A stretch of 64,000 nucleotides of DNA from Alphaproteobacteria bacterium (GTDB lineage: Bacteria; Pseudomonadota; Alphaproteobacteria; Micavibrionales; UBA2020): contig JAEUKT010000001.1 in assembly GCA_016794125.1 (NCBI GenBank), positions 354,517-418,516 of the forward strand, given 5' to 3'. Made by a program: the position numbers and the translations under genes. Each line of letters begins with the position of its first letter. The first letter of the stretch is position 1. Positions 44,031-53,926 of this stretch are shown piece by piece. The notes below the pieces were generated by a model that saw only the letters and a program-made list of their open reading frames with translations, was not told the origin of the DNA and did no database searches.

Positions 44031-45281
44031 ATGGCTAGGAAAGTAAGGGATTCACGGCTTGAAACACGGCAGGCACGATTGAAGCTGGCCGAACCCGCGA
44101 ACCGTGAACCCTTCTGGAGGCTGCTGCATCAAGGCCTGCATATCGGCTACCGCAAAGCACCACGGGGGGGCGTCTGGATGGTGCGCTCTCAGCAGGGAGG
44201 TAAATACGTCAAGAAAGTGTTAGGCCACGCTGACGACTTCCAAGACAGCAATGGCACGACCATCCTTAGCTATGCCGAGGCACAGAAGCTTGCCCAGCAA
44301 TACGCTGAAAAGGATTTCAGCCCTCTGACCCTACAGCAGGCAGCTGACAGCTATCTGGCTTGGTTTAAAGACCACAGGAAGGGCTATAAAGAAACCTACC
44401 TGAATATCCATGCCCATATCCTGCCTGCCTTTGGGGATAAGCTGGTGGCCGACATCAAGACGCTTGAACTGAAGGCATGGCTTAACAAGCTGGCCGCAAC
44501 CCCTGCCCGTAAACGCGCTGGCAAAGGCAAGAAAACCGCATATAAGGCAGCACCCAAGACCGATGCAGAAAAACGCGCCCGTAAATCCTCTGCCAATCGC
44601 AGCCTGACTATCCTGAAGGCCATTCTTAACAAGGCCTTTCAGGATGAAAAGGTGGCCGATGATACGGCATGGCGCAGGGTTAAGCCTTTCGAGAATGCCG
44701 ACGAACCCATCACCCGCTTCCTGACCGAGGCCGAATGCACGCGCCTGATCAACGCTGCCAAGCATGACTTCAGGCAGCTGGTGAAGGCTGGCCTATTCAC
44801 AGGCGCACGATATACGGAACTGACCACGCTGAAGGCCAAAGACGTTAACCTCGATACGGGTAACATCTACATTCAGCCCTCCAAAAGCGGTAAAGGCCGC
44901 TACATCCCTCTTTCAGGCGAAGGGCTGGATTTTTTCAAAACCCAATGCGCTGGAAAGACGGGAGATCAGCCCGTATTCACAAAGCACGATAAAACGGTAT
45001 GGGGCAGAAACCACCATGTACGCGAACTGGCGGCAGCCTGCACCAAGGCCAAGATTGAACCCGCTATCGGCTTCCATGAGTTGCGCCATACCTATGCCTC
45101 CCTGCTGGCGCAGGCAGGGGCTGACCTGCTGACTATATCCAAGCTGCTAGGCCATGCCGACACCCGCATAACCTCCCGCCATTACGCGCACCTCTGTGAT
45201 AAGACGCTGGCGAATACCGTCAACACGCTGCTGCCAAAATTCGGCCATGAAACCGATAAGATAATACGGCAAATAAAATAG
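44031..45281 (+). CDS. int: Tyrosine-type site-specific integrase
   Basis: Phage-type recombinase that integrates and excises the island. The 416-residue protein has an N-terminal arm-binding region, a core-binding SAM-like domain (about 100-205, with the DSYLAWFKDHRKGYKETYLNIHAHILPAFG region) with a Lys/Arg-rich insert, and a catalytic domain with Arg in TGARYTEL near 259, H-x-x-R in FHELRHTYASL near 350, LLGHAD, and the nucleophile Tyr in SRHYAHL near 386. GGAG precedes the ATG. It lies 150 bp inside the left attachment site. Confidence 0.95.
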   Translation: MARKVRDSRLETRQARLKLAEPANREPFWRLLHQGLHIGYRKAPRGGVWMVRSQQGGKYVKKVLGHADDFQDSNGTTILSYAEAQKLAQQYAEKDFSPLTLQQAADSYLAWFKDHRKGYKETYLNIHAHILPAFGDKLVADIKTLELKAWLNKLAATPARKRAGKGKKTAYKAAPKTDAEKRARKSSANRSLTILKAILNKAFQDEKVADDTAWRRVKPFENADEPITRFLTEAECTRLINAAKHDFRQLVKAGLFTGARYTELTTLKAKDVNLDTGNIYIQPSKSGKGRYIPLSGEGLDFFKTQCAGKTGDQPVFTKHDKTVWGRNHHVRELAAACTKAKIEPAIGFHELRHTYASLLAQAGADLLTISKLLGHADTRITSRHYAHLCDKTLANTVNTLLPKFGHETDKIIRQIK

Positions 45282-45327
45282 CTGTTTTTAATTTATACCC
45301 CCAAATATACCCCCAGAATTCTGTGAC

Positions 45328-45370
45328 GTACACGGGATTCGAACCGCTGTTGCGTTGCCTTCACACGGAC
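45328..45370 (-). other. tRNA-like T-arm remnant after the integrase
   Basis: CGGGATTCGAACC at 45333-45345 reads on the minus strand as a T-loop (GGTTCGAATCC), with acceptor-like bases to its left and an anticodon-arm-like stretch to its right. Stem pairing is too poor for a working tRNA. It could be a decayed attachment site from an earlier or nested insertion. TATACCCCCA occurs twice just upstream (45294-45316). Confidence 0.35.
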
Positions 45371-45448
45371 AAATTAACCTTCTAAGGCAGCCTGCCAAAT
45401 CGTAGTATATTAATTCAGAATTTCTCACTACGGCATCCGGGGCATTTC

Positions 45449-48400
45449 ATGAGCACAGCTTTAAACGATTTACTCAGCCGCTACCGCAGCAGCGCGAAGA
45501 CCGAGCGCGAAAAGGGCACGTATTTCGAGGAGCTGATTATCGCCTATCTGCGAAACGAGGCGACGTATAAAGACCTCTATAGCCAAGTCTGGACATATGC
45601 CGACTGGGCAAAGGAACAGGGGCGCGACGGCAAAGACACAGGCATCGACCTTGTCGCCAAGACAAACGGCACAGATGAATATCACGCCATCCAGTGTAAA
45701 TTTTATGACCCCGATTACCGTGTACAGCGGGGGGATATCGACAGTTTTTTTACGGCATCGGGAAAAAAGCCCTTTACCCATCGCGTCATTATCACCACCA
45801 CAAATAACTGGGGCGAACACGCCGAGGATGCGCTGCAGGGGCAGAACCCGCCGGTTACCAAAATCGATTTGCTTGATCTGGAGAATAGCCAGATTGACTG
45901 GGCAAAATACAAACCAAAGCAAGACCCCGTACTGAAGCCTAAAAAAGAACTCCGTCCCCACCAGCAAAAGGCCATGGCGGACGTTGAAAGCGGCCTAAAA
46001 ACCGCCGAGCGTGGCAAGTTGATCATGGCCTGCGGCACGGGCAAAACCTTTACGGCATTAAAAATCGCCGAAACGCTGGCGGGCAAGGGCAAGCGCGTCC
46101 TTTTCCTTGTGCCCAGCTTGTCATTACTGTCTCAAACGCTGACGGAATGGACGCAGGAAAGCAAAACGCCGCTACACAGCTTCGCCGTCTGCTCTGACAG
46201 CGATATTGGCAAGAAACGAAAATCCGACGACGACGCAGTGCAGACCTTTATGCACGAATTGCGCTATCCCGCCACCACCGATGCCCCATCGCTGGCGAAG
46301 GAAATGGATAAGCGTCACGACAAAACGCATATGAGCGTGGTTTTCTCCACCTATCATTCTATCGACGTTATTAGCAAGGCGCAGAAAAAACACGACCTGG
46401 CCGATTTTGACCTGATCATCTGCGACGAAGCCCACCGCACCACGGGCGCGACGTTTGAAAATGAAGAAGAAAGCAATTTCGTCAAAATCCACGATGGTAA
46501 CTTCATCAAGGGTAAAAAACGCCTCTATATGACGGCCACGCCCCGCATCTATGCCGATGCCGCACAGGCCAAGGCCGAAACGCAAAATATCACCCTCTGC
46601 TCGATGGATGATGAAAAGCTTTACGGCAAAGAACTTCATACCCTGACATTCTCCGAATCCGTCATGCGCGGCCTGTTGGTGGATTACAAAGTGATCGTGC
46701 TGACCGTTGATGCAGCGCATATCAGCTCACGCCTGCAAAACCTGCTCAAAGATGAAAACAACCAACTGAAAGTTGACGACGCTGCCAAAATCGTTGGCTG
46801 CTGGAAAGCACTCAGCAAGCAGTATCAGGAAGACGCAACGGATGATAAAGAACCCATGCGCCGCGCTGTCGCCTTCTGCCAAGTGATCGAAGCTCAGCAG
46901 GGCGCGAAGACTCACAAAGTCAGCTCCAAAAACATCGCCGCCATGTTCCAGTCAGTGGTCGAAGCCTATCAGGAGCAAGAGGAGGAACATAAAACCCTCA
47001 CCTGCGAAGCCGCGCACATAGACGGCAGCATGAACGCCACAGAGAAAGAATCAAAACTGCAATGGCTTAAAGCTGAAACGCCTGAAGACACCTGCCGCAT
47101 TTTAAGCAACGTGCGCTGCCTTTCCGAAGGTGTGGACGTTCCCGCGCTGGACGCTGTTCTGTTTCTCACCCCGCGCAATTCCCAGGTCGACGTGGTGCAA
47201 TCAGTCGGACGCATCATGCGTAACGCCCCCGGCAAGAAACGCGGATATGTAATATTGCCCGTCGTCATCCCCACCGGCACAGAACCCCACGAAGCCCTTA
47301 ACGATAACAAAACCTACAAAGTCGTCTGGGATGTGCTGCAGGCACTGAGGTCACACGACGACCGTTTCGATGCGATGATCAATAAATTCGATTTGGTCGG
47401 CAAAGACAATAGCAAGATGGAAGTTATCGCCATCACCGATAAAATCACGCCAAAGCAAAAGAACAAAGGCGACAAGAAAGACGCCGGAAAAGGCTCTTTC
47501 ACCATCGGCGAACCCGTGCAAAAACCCGCCGCTGCTGAGCAGATGAAACTGCAATTCCAGATCGGCGAGATTGAACGCGCGCTTTACGCCAAAATGGTAC
47601 AGAAATGCGGCAACCGTCGCCATTGGGAAGAATGGGCGGGAGATATAGCCAAAATCGCCAAGACCCATATCGCCCGGATTACCGCTATCGTCAACGACCC
47701 GAAAAACAAGATAGAGGCCAAGGCCTTTACTGATTTCGCCGATGAATTGCGCGATGATTTAAATAACCAGATCACGAATGACGAAGTGATCGAAATGCTG
47801 GCACAGCACCTGATCACCAAGCCCGTTTTTGACGCACTATTCGATAAATACAGCTTCGCCAGCAACAACCCCGTTTCACAAGCCATGCAAAATGTGCTGG
47901 ATGTGCTGCAGGAACACCGGCTGGAAAAAGAAGCCGATACGCTGGATCGGTTCTATGGCAGCGTAAAACTACGCGCCGAAAAAATCGACGATGCCGCCGC
48001 GAAACAAAAAATCGTAGTCGAACTTTACGATAAATTCTTCCGCAATGCCTTCCCCAAAATGACCGAGAAACTGGGCATTGTTTACACCCCGGTCGAGGTT
48101 GTGGATTTTATCATCCATTCCGTCAACGACGTACTGCAGCAGGAATTCGGCGAAACGCTAGGCAGCAAGGGCATCCACATCCTCGACCCGTTCACCGGCA
48201 CGGGAACATTCATCACCCGCCTGCTACAAAGCGGCCTTATCGCCTCGAAAGACCTGCCCTATAAGTACAAAAACGAGATTCACGCCAACGAAATTGTGCT
48301 GCTGGCCTATTACATCGCAGCTATCAATATCGAAGCGGCTTACCACGGCCTTGCTGGTGGTGACTATCTGCCCTTTGAAGGCATCTGCCTGACTGATACC

Positions 48401-50332
48401 TTCCGTCTTAGCGAAGAAGACATGATCAGCAATATGCTTGCGGATAACAGCGACAGGCGCAAGCGTCAGCAAAAACTGGATATCCGCGTCATCATGGGCA
48501 ACCCACCTTATTCAGCCGGACAAAAAAGCGAGAACGATAACGCAGCGAATATAGAATACCCATCTTTAGATGAAAAAATTCGCGCTACCTATGCCGCAAA
48601 ATCCAAGGCAACCCTGCAAAAGAATCTGTATGATTCTTACATTCGAGCCTTCCGTTGGGCTTCCGACCGTATCGGCGATAGAGGCGTTGTGGGTTATGTT
48701 ACCAACGGCGGCTGGCTTGACAGTAACTCCACAGATGGGATGCGAAAATGTTTAGCCGATGAATTTAGCAATCTTTACTTATTTCATTTGCGGGGGAATG
48801 CTCGAACAGCAGGCGAACTAAGACGCAAGGAAAAGGATAACGTCTTTGGTCAAGGAACGCGAACCCCGATTGTCATTAGTATTCTTGTTAAAAATCCCAA
48901 TGCAAAAGATCATGGGAATATTTACTTCCATGACATCGGCGATTATCTGTCGCAGGAAAAAAAGCTAGAGATTATCTCTGATTTCAAGAGTGTGAAGGGA
49001 ATCGAGATCGCCGAAGGCTGGGCAAAAATAGCACCCGATGAACATGGCGACTGGCTTAATCAGAGAGATAGCAGCTTTGAAGAGTTTATCGTTATGGGTG
49101 ATAAAAAGAATAACTCCGCCCAAGCCATTTTTGAAAATTATTCTCAGGGTATCCTTACGAGCCGGGATGCGTGGTGTTATAACTTTTCTAAACGGTCATT
49201 AGAAGGGAAAATGAAATCGACTGTTTCCTTTTACAACCAACAGGTTTCTGAATGGAAGAAAAAGTCTTCTAAAGATTTATCGGAGTTTGAAGATTTTATT
49301 GACACTGACTCTAAGAAAATTAGCTGGTCAAGGGCACTCAAAAATGATGGCAGGCGCTGTATTGATCATGCATTTTCCAGTAAGAAAATACGCACTGGAA
49401 TTTATCGCCCCTTTACCAAGCAATGGGTTTACTTTGATCGACACTTTAATGAAATGGTTTATCAAGTGGATCGGCTTTTCCCAGATGAAACCGCTAATAA
49501 TCTGGCAATAGACCTATCTAGCGGCAGCGCATTTTCCGTCCTTATGATTGCTCAGCCCCCAAGCTTTGACACGATTGTCAAAGGTCAGTCTTTCCCGCTT
49601 TACCTCTACGAAACCTCAGACACCGACGAAGACGAAGGCCTTTTCAAAGGCTCAAAAAAGGATGCAGGTATCAAAAAGAAAGACGGCATCACCGATGCGG
49701 GGCTAGCACATTTCAAGGTTGCTTATACGGGGGAGAAAATCTCGAAGGAAGATGTATTTTATTATATCTATGGCCTGCTGCATTCGCTGGATTACCGCGA
49801 TAAATACGCTGACAACTTGTCGAAAGAGTTGCCGCGTATCCCCTGCGTCAAGAAGGCGGCGGATTTCTGGGCATTCAGCAAGGCAGGCCGCGCACTGGCC
49901 GATTTGCATGTAGGCTATGAAACTGTCAAGCCTTTCGACCTGACGCTCGATACCGGCGGCAAGAAACTTAATTCCCTTGGTGAAAAAGAATACTACGTCA
50001 CCAAAATGAAATTCGCCAAAAAGGAAGACAAGTCTATCGTGATTTATAACGACTACATCACCCTGCGCGATATCCCGCTGGAGGCCTATGAATACGTCGT
50101 CAACGGCAAGCCCGCACTCGAATGGGTAATGGAACGCCAGCGCGTCAAGACAGACGAAGACAGTGGCATCACCAACGACGCCAACCTATACGCCACCGAA
50201 ACCGTCGGCGATGCCGCCTATCCCCTCAAACTGTTCCAGCGCGTCGTGACAGTCAGCCTTGAAACCATGAAAATCGTAAACTCCCTTCCGAAGCTGGAAA
50301 TCCAAGAACCGAAAAAAGAGAGAGCCGCTTAA
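45449..50332 (+). CDS. Type ISP restriction-modification enzyme (single polypeptide)
   Basis: A 1627-residue defence enzyme combining nuclease, translocase, methyltransferase and target recognition in one chain, as in LlaGI/LlaBIII. The Mrr-like nuclease (about 20-155) has E27/E28, D67 in TGIDLVA and Q82-x-K84 in IQCKF. The superfamily 2 helicase has Walker A ACGTGKT at 194-200, DEAH near 326 and TATP near 357. The coupler leads to an N6-adenine methylase with DPFTGTG near 914 and NPPY near 1017. The C-terminal part (about 1100-1620) should recognise DNA. Such enzymes cleave unmethylated invading DNA after translocation. All motifs look intact, so the gene is probably active. Confidence 0.93.
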   Translation: MSTALNDLLSRYRSSAKTEREKGTYFEELIIAYLRNEATYKDLYSQVWTYADWAKEQGRDGKDTGIDLVAKTNGTDEYHAIQCKFYDPDYRVQRGDIDSFFTASGKKPFTHRVIITTTNNWGEHAEDALQGQNPPVTKIDLLDLENSQIDWAKYKPKQDPVLKPKKELRPHQQKAMADVESGLKTAERGKLIMACGTGKTFTALKIAETLAGKGKRVLFLVPSLSLLSQTLTEWTQESKTPLHSFAVCSDSDIGKKRKSDDDAVQTFMHELRYPATTDAPSLAKEMDKRHDKTHMSVVFSTYHSIDVISKAQKKHDLADFDLIICDEAHRTTGATFENEEESNFVKIHDGNFIKGKKRLYMTATPRIYADAAQAKAETQNITLCSMDDEKLYGKELHTLTFSESVMRGLLVDYKVIVLTVDAAHISSRLQNLLKDENNQLKVDDAAKIVGCWKALSKQYQEDATDDKEPMRRAVAFCQVIEAQQGAKTHKVSSKNIAAMFQSVVEAYQEQEEEHKTLTCEAAHIDGSMNATEKESKLQWLKAETPEDTCRILSNVRCLSEGVDVPALDAVLFLTPRNSQVDVVQSVGRIMRNAPGKKRGYVILPVVIPTGTEPHEALNDNKTYKVVWDVLQALRSHDDRFDAMINKFDLVGKDNSKMEVIAITDKITPKQKNKGDKKDAGKGSFTIGEPVQKPAAAEQMKLQFQIGEIERALYAKMVQKCGNRRHWEEWAGDIAKIAKTHIARITAIVNDPKNKIEAKAFTDFADELRDDLNNQITNDEVIEMLAQHLITKPVFDALFDKYSFASNNPVSQAMQNVLDVLQEHRLEKEADTLDRFYGSVKLRAEKIDDAAAKQKIVVELYDKFFRNAFPKMTEKLGIVYTPVEVVDFIIHSVNDVLQQEFGETLGSKGIHILDPFTGTGTFITRLLQSGLIASKDLPYKYKNEIHANEIVLLAYYIAAINIEAAYHGLAGGDYLPFEGICLTDTFRLSEEDMISNMLADNSDRRKRQQKLDIRVIMGNPPYSAGQKSENDNAANIEYPSLDEKIRATYAAKSKATLQKNLYDSYIRAFRWASDRIGDRGVVGYVTNGGWLDSNSTDGMRKCLADEFSNLYLFHLRGNARTAGELRRKEKDNVFGQGTRTPIVISILVKNPNAKDHGNIYFHDIGDYLSQEKKLEIISDFKSVKGIEIAEGWAKIAPDEHGDWLNQRDSSFEEFIVMGDKKNNSAQAIFENYSQGILTSRDAWCYNFSKRSLEGKMKSTVSFYNQQVSEWKKKSSKDLSEFEDFIDTDSKKISWSRALKNDGRRCIDHAFSSKKIRTGIYRPFTKQWVYFDRHFNEMVYQVDRLFPDETANNLAIDLSSGSAFSVLMIAQPPSFDTIVKGQSFPLYLYETSDTDEDEGLFKGSKKDAGIKKKDGITDAGLAHFKVAYTGEKISKEDVFYYIYGLLHSLDYRDKYADNLSKELPRIPCVKKAADFWAFSKAGRALADLHVGYETVKPFDLTLDTGGKKLNSLGEKEYYVTKMKFAKKEDKSIVIYNDYITLRDIPLEAYEYVVNGKPALEWVMERQRVKTDEDSGITNDANLYATETVGDAAYPLKLFQRVVTVSLETMKIVNSLPKLEIQEPKKERAA

Positions 50333-50383
50333 CGCAGAAAAATTTTCTCGCCGAGTTAGGTTGATAAAAATGCCTGAGTAAAC

Positions 50384-51124
50384 ATGGTAACCCAAAAAAT
50401 GGAATCATTAGATTATTGGCGATTTGCAACCAGCTTGACTATTTTTCAAGCTATAATTTTGATTGTGGGTTTCGATCCCTCTGATGCTGATGTGGCTTAC
50501 TGCGAAAACGTTTCCTTGGATAGGAAGCCTAAAGGCTATTTAGCTGTCAAAGCAGCTTTGATTGAAGCTATTAAATCAGGCGAAGTTAAGCCAACACATT
50601 ATAAGCCGATAACCGAAACCGCATACGACTCCACGACAGGCGATGCAGTGGGAGAATATGCCTTACCCAATTCCGTTGACCTCGATACGACAATACCAGT
50701 TTCAGAAATAAAAGCCTTCCTGTCTCGGCGCGGTGTTGTGACAGGATTCTTTTTTCCGGATGGGGGCGCAGCAGAAGAATTCCTAGACCCTAGTAACCCC
50801 TGCTATGCTCCAAAGCTTGCCGCAGCAGTCACAGGATGGAAAGTTGTATCCAGTGATATGAGTCTTTTAAAAGGGAAAACTCCCAAGCAAGCTTTAGTTA
50901 AATGGTTGCGTGAAAATGCCAGACAGTACGGCCTCACTGACGAGGAAGGAAAGTTTAACGATCTGGGTATTGAAGAAGTGGCCAAGGTGGCCAACTGGAA
51001 TACGGATGGGGGCGCAGCAAGAACTCCAAGCAGCACCAACTTGCCCCCTCCCCCTGTGAGTAAGAAAGAATCTAAGCCAAAGAGGCTAGAAGACAGCGAG
51101 GATGACGGAATTATCCCTTTTTAA
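50384..51124 (+). CDS. Island protein of unknown function
   Basis: A 246-residue protein with codon use more AT-rich than its surroundings. It has no signal peptide. Residues about 130-200 (DPSNPCYAPKLAAAVTGWKVV, GKTPKQALVKWLRENA, and GIEEVAKVANWN) form a module I associate with proteins of mobile elements in Proteobacteria. The C-terminus is Pro/Lys/Asp-rich and ends EDDGIIPF, a tail similar in style to single-stranded DNA-binding protein tips. It lies 51 bp after the type ISP gene and could be an accessory of it or a separate passenger. Function is unknown. Confidence 0.7.
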   Translation: MVTQKMESLDYWRFATSLTIFQAIILIVGFDPSDADVAYCENVSLDRKPKGYLAVKAALIEAIKSGEVKPTHYKPITETAYDSTTGDAVGEYALPNSVDLDTTIPVSEIKAFLSRRGVVTGFFFPDGGAAEEFLDPSNPCYAPKLAAAVTGWKVVSSDMSLLKGKTPKQALVKWLRENARQYGLTDEEGKFNDLGIEEVAKVANWNTDGGAARTPSSTNLPPPPVSKKESKPKRLEDSEDDGIIPF

Positions 51125-51277
51125 GCCCTCCCACCCCCTATGCTTTTAGGGTAGGTGAGTTGAATATTAATCATCCATATAGTTTTCTTAACCCGCCTAG
51201 CTATTTGAGACCGCCTCCAGCTCATATGATTTTCTTGAAAGACGTTAAACGATTCTAACGACACAAGGAGAACATAG

Positions 51278-51469
51278 ATGGACACCCCCCAAGCATTTTC
51301 AATTAAACGCTTCTGCGATACACACGACCTATCGCGGGCACTTTTCTATAAGCTGCAGAAGGAAGGAAAAGCACCAAGAACTTTTAGATGCGGGCGTCGA
51401 GTCCTTATCAGCCAGGAATCAGCACAAGAATGGCGCAAGGTCATGACGCAAGAGCAATCAGTCGCATGA
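51278..51469 (+). CDS. AlpA/excisionase-like DNA-binding protein
   Basis: A 63-residue winged-helix protein of the AlpA/MerR-like excisionase type: FSIKRFCDTHDLSRALFYKLQKEGKAP, then RRVLISQESAQEW. Such proteins direct excision or regulate the integrase and replication genes of islands. AAGGAGAA lies 6 bases before the ATG, an excellent ribosome binding site. It is immediately upstream of the RepA-like ATPase gene and probably forms an operon with it. Confidence 0.82.
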   Translation: MDTPQAFSIKRFCDTHDLSRALFYKLQKEGKAPRTFRCGRRVLISQESAQEWRKVMTQEQSVA

Positions 51470-51544
51470 CCGCAAGAGAAAGCCCGCAAGCGTGTATCAG
51501 ACGCAGCGGGCTATATCTTTTCCCCTTTGAAAGGCCAAGACCCC

Positions 51545-52522
51545 ATGACATTACACCATTCCCCCCTTGATAGCAAAAACTCCAGCGCAGCCTTCAAGGC
51601 TTCCCTGCCGGACGGAGACATGTTTAATTCACCCCCTGCCGAGCCTCTTTTACCGCCGCTGAAGGCCTACACGCTGCCGGACTTTATCAGGCTGCCGATC
51701 CCCCCGAGAGAGAACCTGCTAGCCCCTATTATCCAGACGCAGAGCCTGAGCATGCTTTACGCCAAGAGAGGCGTAGGCAAGACCCATATCGCTCTTGGCA
51801 TAGGCTATGCAATCGCCACAGGCGGCACGATCCTGAAATGGCAAGCCCCCACGTCTAGGCCTGTCCTGTACCTTGACGGCGAGATGTCAGCCAGCACGAT
51901 GCAGGATCGACTGAAAAAGATTGTCGAGGCTTCAGGCCATAGCAGCCCCCCTGAAGGCTTTTCAATCATCACCCCCGATATGCAGCCGAGCGGCATGCCC
52001 GACCTTGCCACCCGCGAAGGGCAGGCCTTGATTGAACCGCATGCACGGCAGGCGGAGTTTATCATCGTTGATAACATCGCCACCCTTGCCCGCACCGGCA
52101 AGGAAAACGAGTCCGAGGGCTGGCGGGGGATGCAGGAATGGGCTTTACGCCAGAGGAGCAGCAAGAAGTCGATCCTGTTTATTCACCATGCGGGTAAGGA
52201 TGGGCGGCAAAGGGGCACTAGCAGCCGCGAGGATGTACTAGACCTTGTGATCAGGCTGGAGCATTCAAAGGGCTATAACCCTAAAGAGGGGGCTATGTTT
52301 GAAGTGCATTACGATAAAGCCCGCCACCTGCTGGGCAGCGATGCCAACCCTTTCGAGGCCACTCTGGAGAAAAGCGGCCAATGGTCATTCCGTGACCTGC
52401 AAGATGCCCTGCTTAAACGTGCGCTGGAGCTTCAGGCCGAGGGGCTGTCAATGGAGGAGATCGGGGAGCAACTGGGCAAGCATAAGTCTACTGTCTCCCG
52501 AATGCTCAGCAAGTATGCTTGA
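51545..52522 (+). CDS. RepA-like AAA/RecA-fold ATPase
   Basis: A 325-residue ATPase with Walker A (YAKRGVGKTHIALG) near residue 80, a LYLDGEMS motif, and Walker B-like FIIVDNIATL near 175. It follows the hexameric replicative helicase RepA fold of RSF1010-type plasmids. A helix-turn-helix region ends the protein (GLSMEEIGEQLGKHKSTVSRML). The ATG at 51545 is preferred over the TTG at 51527. It probably helps the excised island to replicate or controls its genes. Confidence 0.82.
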   Translation: MTLHHSPLDSKNSSAAFKASLPDGDMFNSPPAEPLLPPLKAYTLPDFIRLPIPPRENLLAPIIQTQSLSMLYAKRGVGKTHIALGIGYAIATGGTILKWQAPTSRPVLYLDGEMSASTMQDRLKKIVEASGHSSPPEGFSIITPDMQPSGMPDLATREGQALIEPHARQAEFIIVDNIATLARTGKENESEGWRGMQEWALRQRSSKKSILFIHHAGKDGRQRGTSSREDVLDLVIRLEHSKGYNPKEGAMFEVHYDKARHLLGSDANPFEATLEKSGQWSFRDLQDALLKRALELQAEGLSMEEIGEQLGKHKSTVSRMLSKYA

Positions 52523-53244
52523 GGTGCATAGGCGTTTTGTTGCAAGGTTGCGCCCCCTAGGAAACGCAACGACGCAACAGGCCTGCAACGAGAGCAGGAA
52601 GGGGCTTGGCAGGGATAAGCTCAGGCGGGCAACCTGAGCGCCCCCAAGGCGGGCGAAGGTTGTGCGCCGTGACAAGCGGAGCATGACAAGTATGCTCGAT
52701 GATCCTTTGGGATGATTCAGAAAAACCTGAATTAATCAGGCCGTATATTTTCCGATAGTTTATTTTAGGAGCGTTGAAAAGATTCAGGAATTTGATTTTA
52801 AAATAGGCTATAATCAATATGGGCATTCCCTTGGAGCGTTATCGGACGTAGGACAGAGGGGCTTTAGCTATGGAGCAGCACGAGTCGCCAAGGGATGCCT
52901 GCTCATCTCCAGCGCACCGGCTTTGAATTGAAACATAGAATGTCAAAGCTCACTGTTTATCAGCGCAGGATCAGCGTTAACTGTTTCTTGAATTTCCGTG
53001 TTTTGTATATCTTGGCGTTTAGGTGAGCGGTTCGGCGGCAAGAGGCTTACTACTTTTCAGCAACCCCGCCCCCGACCACCGCAATCAAAACACTGGTGGA
53101 CTTCAGTAGACACTCCAGAAATTCTTACACCAGTTAGTTTCACAACCGACTGAATAGATACGGCAATTCCAATTAAATATGAGGTATAATGAATATAGCA
53201 GGCGCAAACTTGCCAAATGATTTCGGATAAAAAGAGGAGAGAGA
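52523..53244. other. Non-coding region of the island
   Basis: This is a 722-base stretch without a convincing gene. It contains a GC-rich segment near 52540-52690 and an AT-rich part at 52730-52815. It also holds a TATAAT followed by a stem-forming sequence (52809-52949, see the separate entry) and a second TATAAT near 53186, about 60 bases before the last island gene. Because it follows a RepA-like gene, it might include an origin, but no iterons were seen. Confidence 0.45.
52821..52949 (+). ncRNA. Candidate structured RNA
   Basis: A TATAAT box at 52809-52814 is followed 6-7 bases later by a G-rich start. From there 52821-52834 can pair with 52888-52900 in a 13 bp stem with one bulge (GGGCAT..CCCTTGG with CCAAGGGATGCC). 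A second hairpin (GCTTTGA / TCAAAGC) follows at 52920-52949. No -35 consensus is seen. The layout suggests a small RNA of about 130 bases, but there is no family match. Confidence 0.35.
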
Positions 53245-53853
53245 ATGGGCGGCAGAGGATCAGGTAGCTGGTACAGGTACAGCAAGAAAACCTATCTCGA
53301 TGAATGCCGATGCCTTGATATTAACCGCATGGTCAAGACCGCAGCCATACCTGAACATGGCTGGCGCTCTGGCAGCTGGATATGGACGGATAGCGAAACC
53401 GGAGAGAAAAAGGCTTCCATAGGATATGAAGCCAACACCGCAGCACAAGGCGGGGCTTATCTACGGCTGCACTATACCCTGACAGACCGGGGCGAAAAGG
53501 TCGATTACAAGATCAGGCTGGAAAGCACACAACCCCGCTATGGCGGTAAACGCTTCTGGTTTATTTGCCCCTCTACAGGCCGCAGGGTGACAAAGCTATA
53601 CCTTCCCTTTGGCGGCACTTACTTTGCCTCCCGCCATGCCTACCGCCTTTCATACGCTTCCCAGAGTGAAGGCGCAGGCGACAGGGCTATACGCAGGAAA
53701 TGGAAACTACAGAATAAAGTCGGCGGGCATGACTTCCCCTGCCGCCCCAAAGGAATGCACCAAAAGACCTTTGAACGCCTTGCAGATGCCGTATGTCAGG
53801 CAGAGGAGCATATAGACGGGTACATTTTCCAGCGATTTGGCGGCATAGCCTGA
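53245..53853 (+). CDS. Conserved mobile-element protein (MGGRGSGS type), unknown function
   Basis: A 202-residue protein beginning MGGRGSGSWYRYSKK and containing DECRCLDINRM. This N-terminal pattern is recognisable in hypothetical proteins of many islands and prophages. It is rich in Arg and aromatic residues, with WFICPSTGRRVTKLYLPFGG near 108-128 forming a possible single-Cys zinc-ribbon remnant. GAGGAGAG precedes the ATG. It is the last island gene before the right attachment site. Function is unknown. Confidence 0.75.
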   Translation: MGGRGSGSWYRYSKKTYLDECRCLDINRMVKTAAIPEHGWRSGSWIWTDSETGEKKASIGYEANTAAQGGAYLRLHYTLTDRGEKVDYKIRLESTQPRYGGKRFWFICPSTGRRVTKLYLPFGGTYFASRHAYRLSYASQSEGAGDRAIRRKWKLQNKVGGHDFPCRPKGMHQKTFERLADAVCQAEEHIDGYIFQRFGGIA

Positions 53854-53926
53854 AAAGGCCTCTATATATGCTGTTTTCAGCGAATAATCAGAGTCGGAAT
53901 GTGCCTGATAAGGATAGAGTTTTTAA

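Noticed and set aside
52557..52826. An 89-codon minus-strand frame in the island's non-coding region
   Set aside because: No ribosome binding site, mixed composition halves, and overlap with the candidate RNA promoter. No recognisable protein.
52523..53244. A plasmid-type replication origin with iterons
   Set aside because: No series of direct repeats of 15-22 bp was found. The presence of a RepA-like gene alone does not locate an origin.
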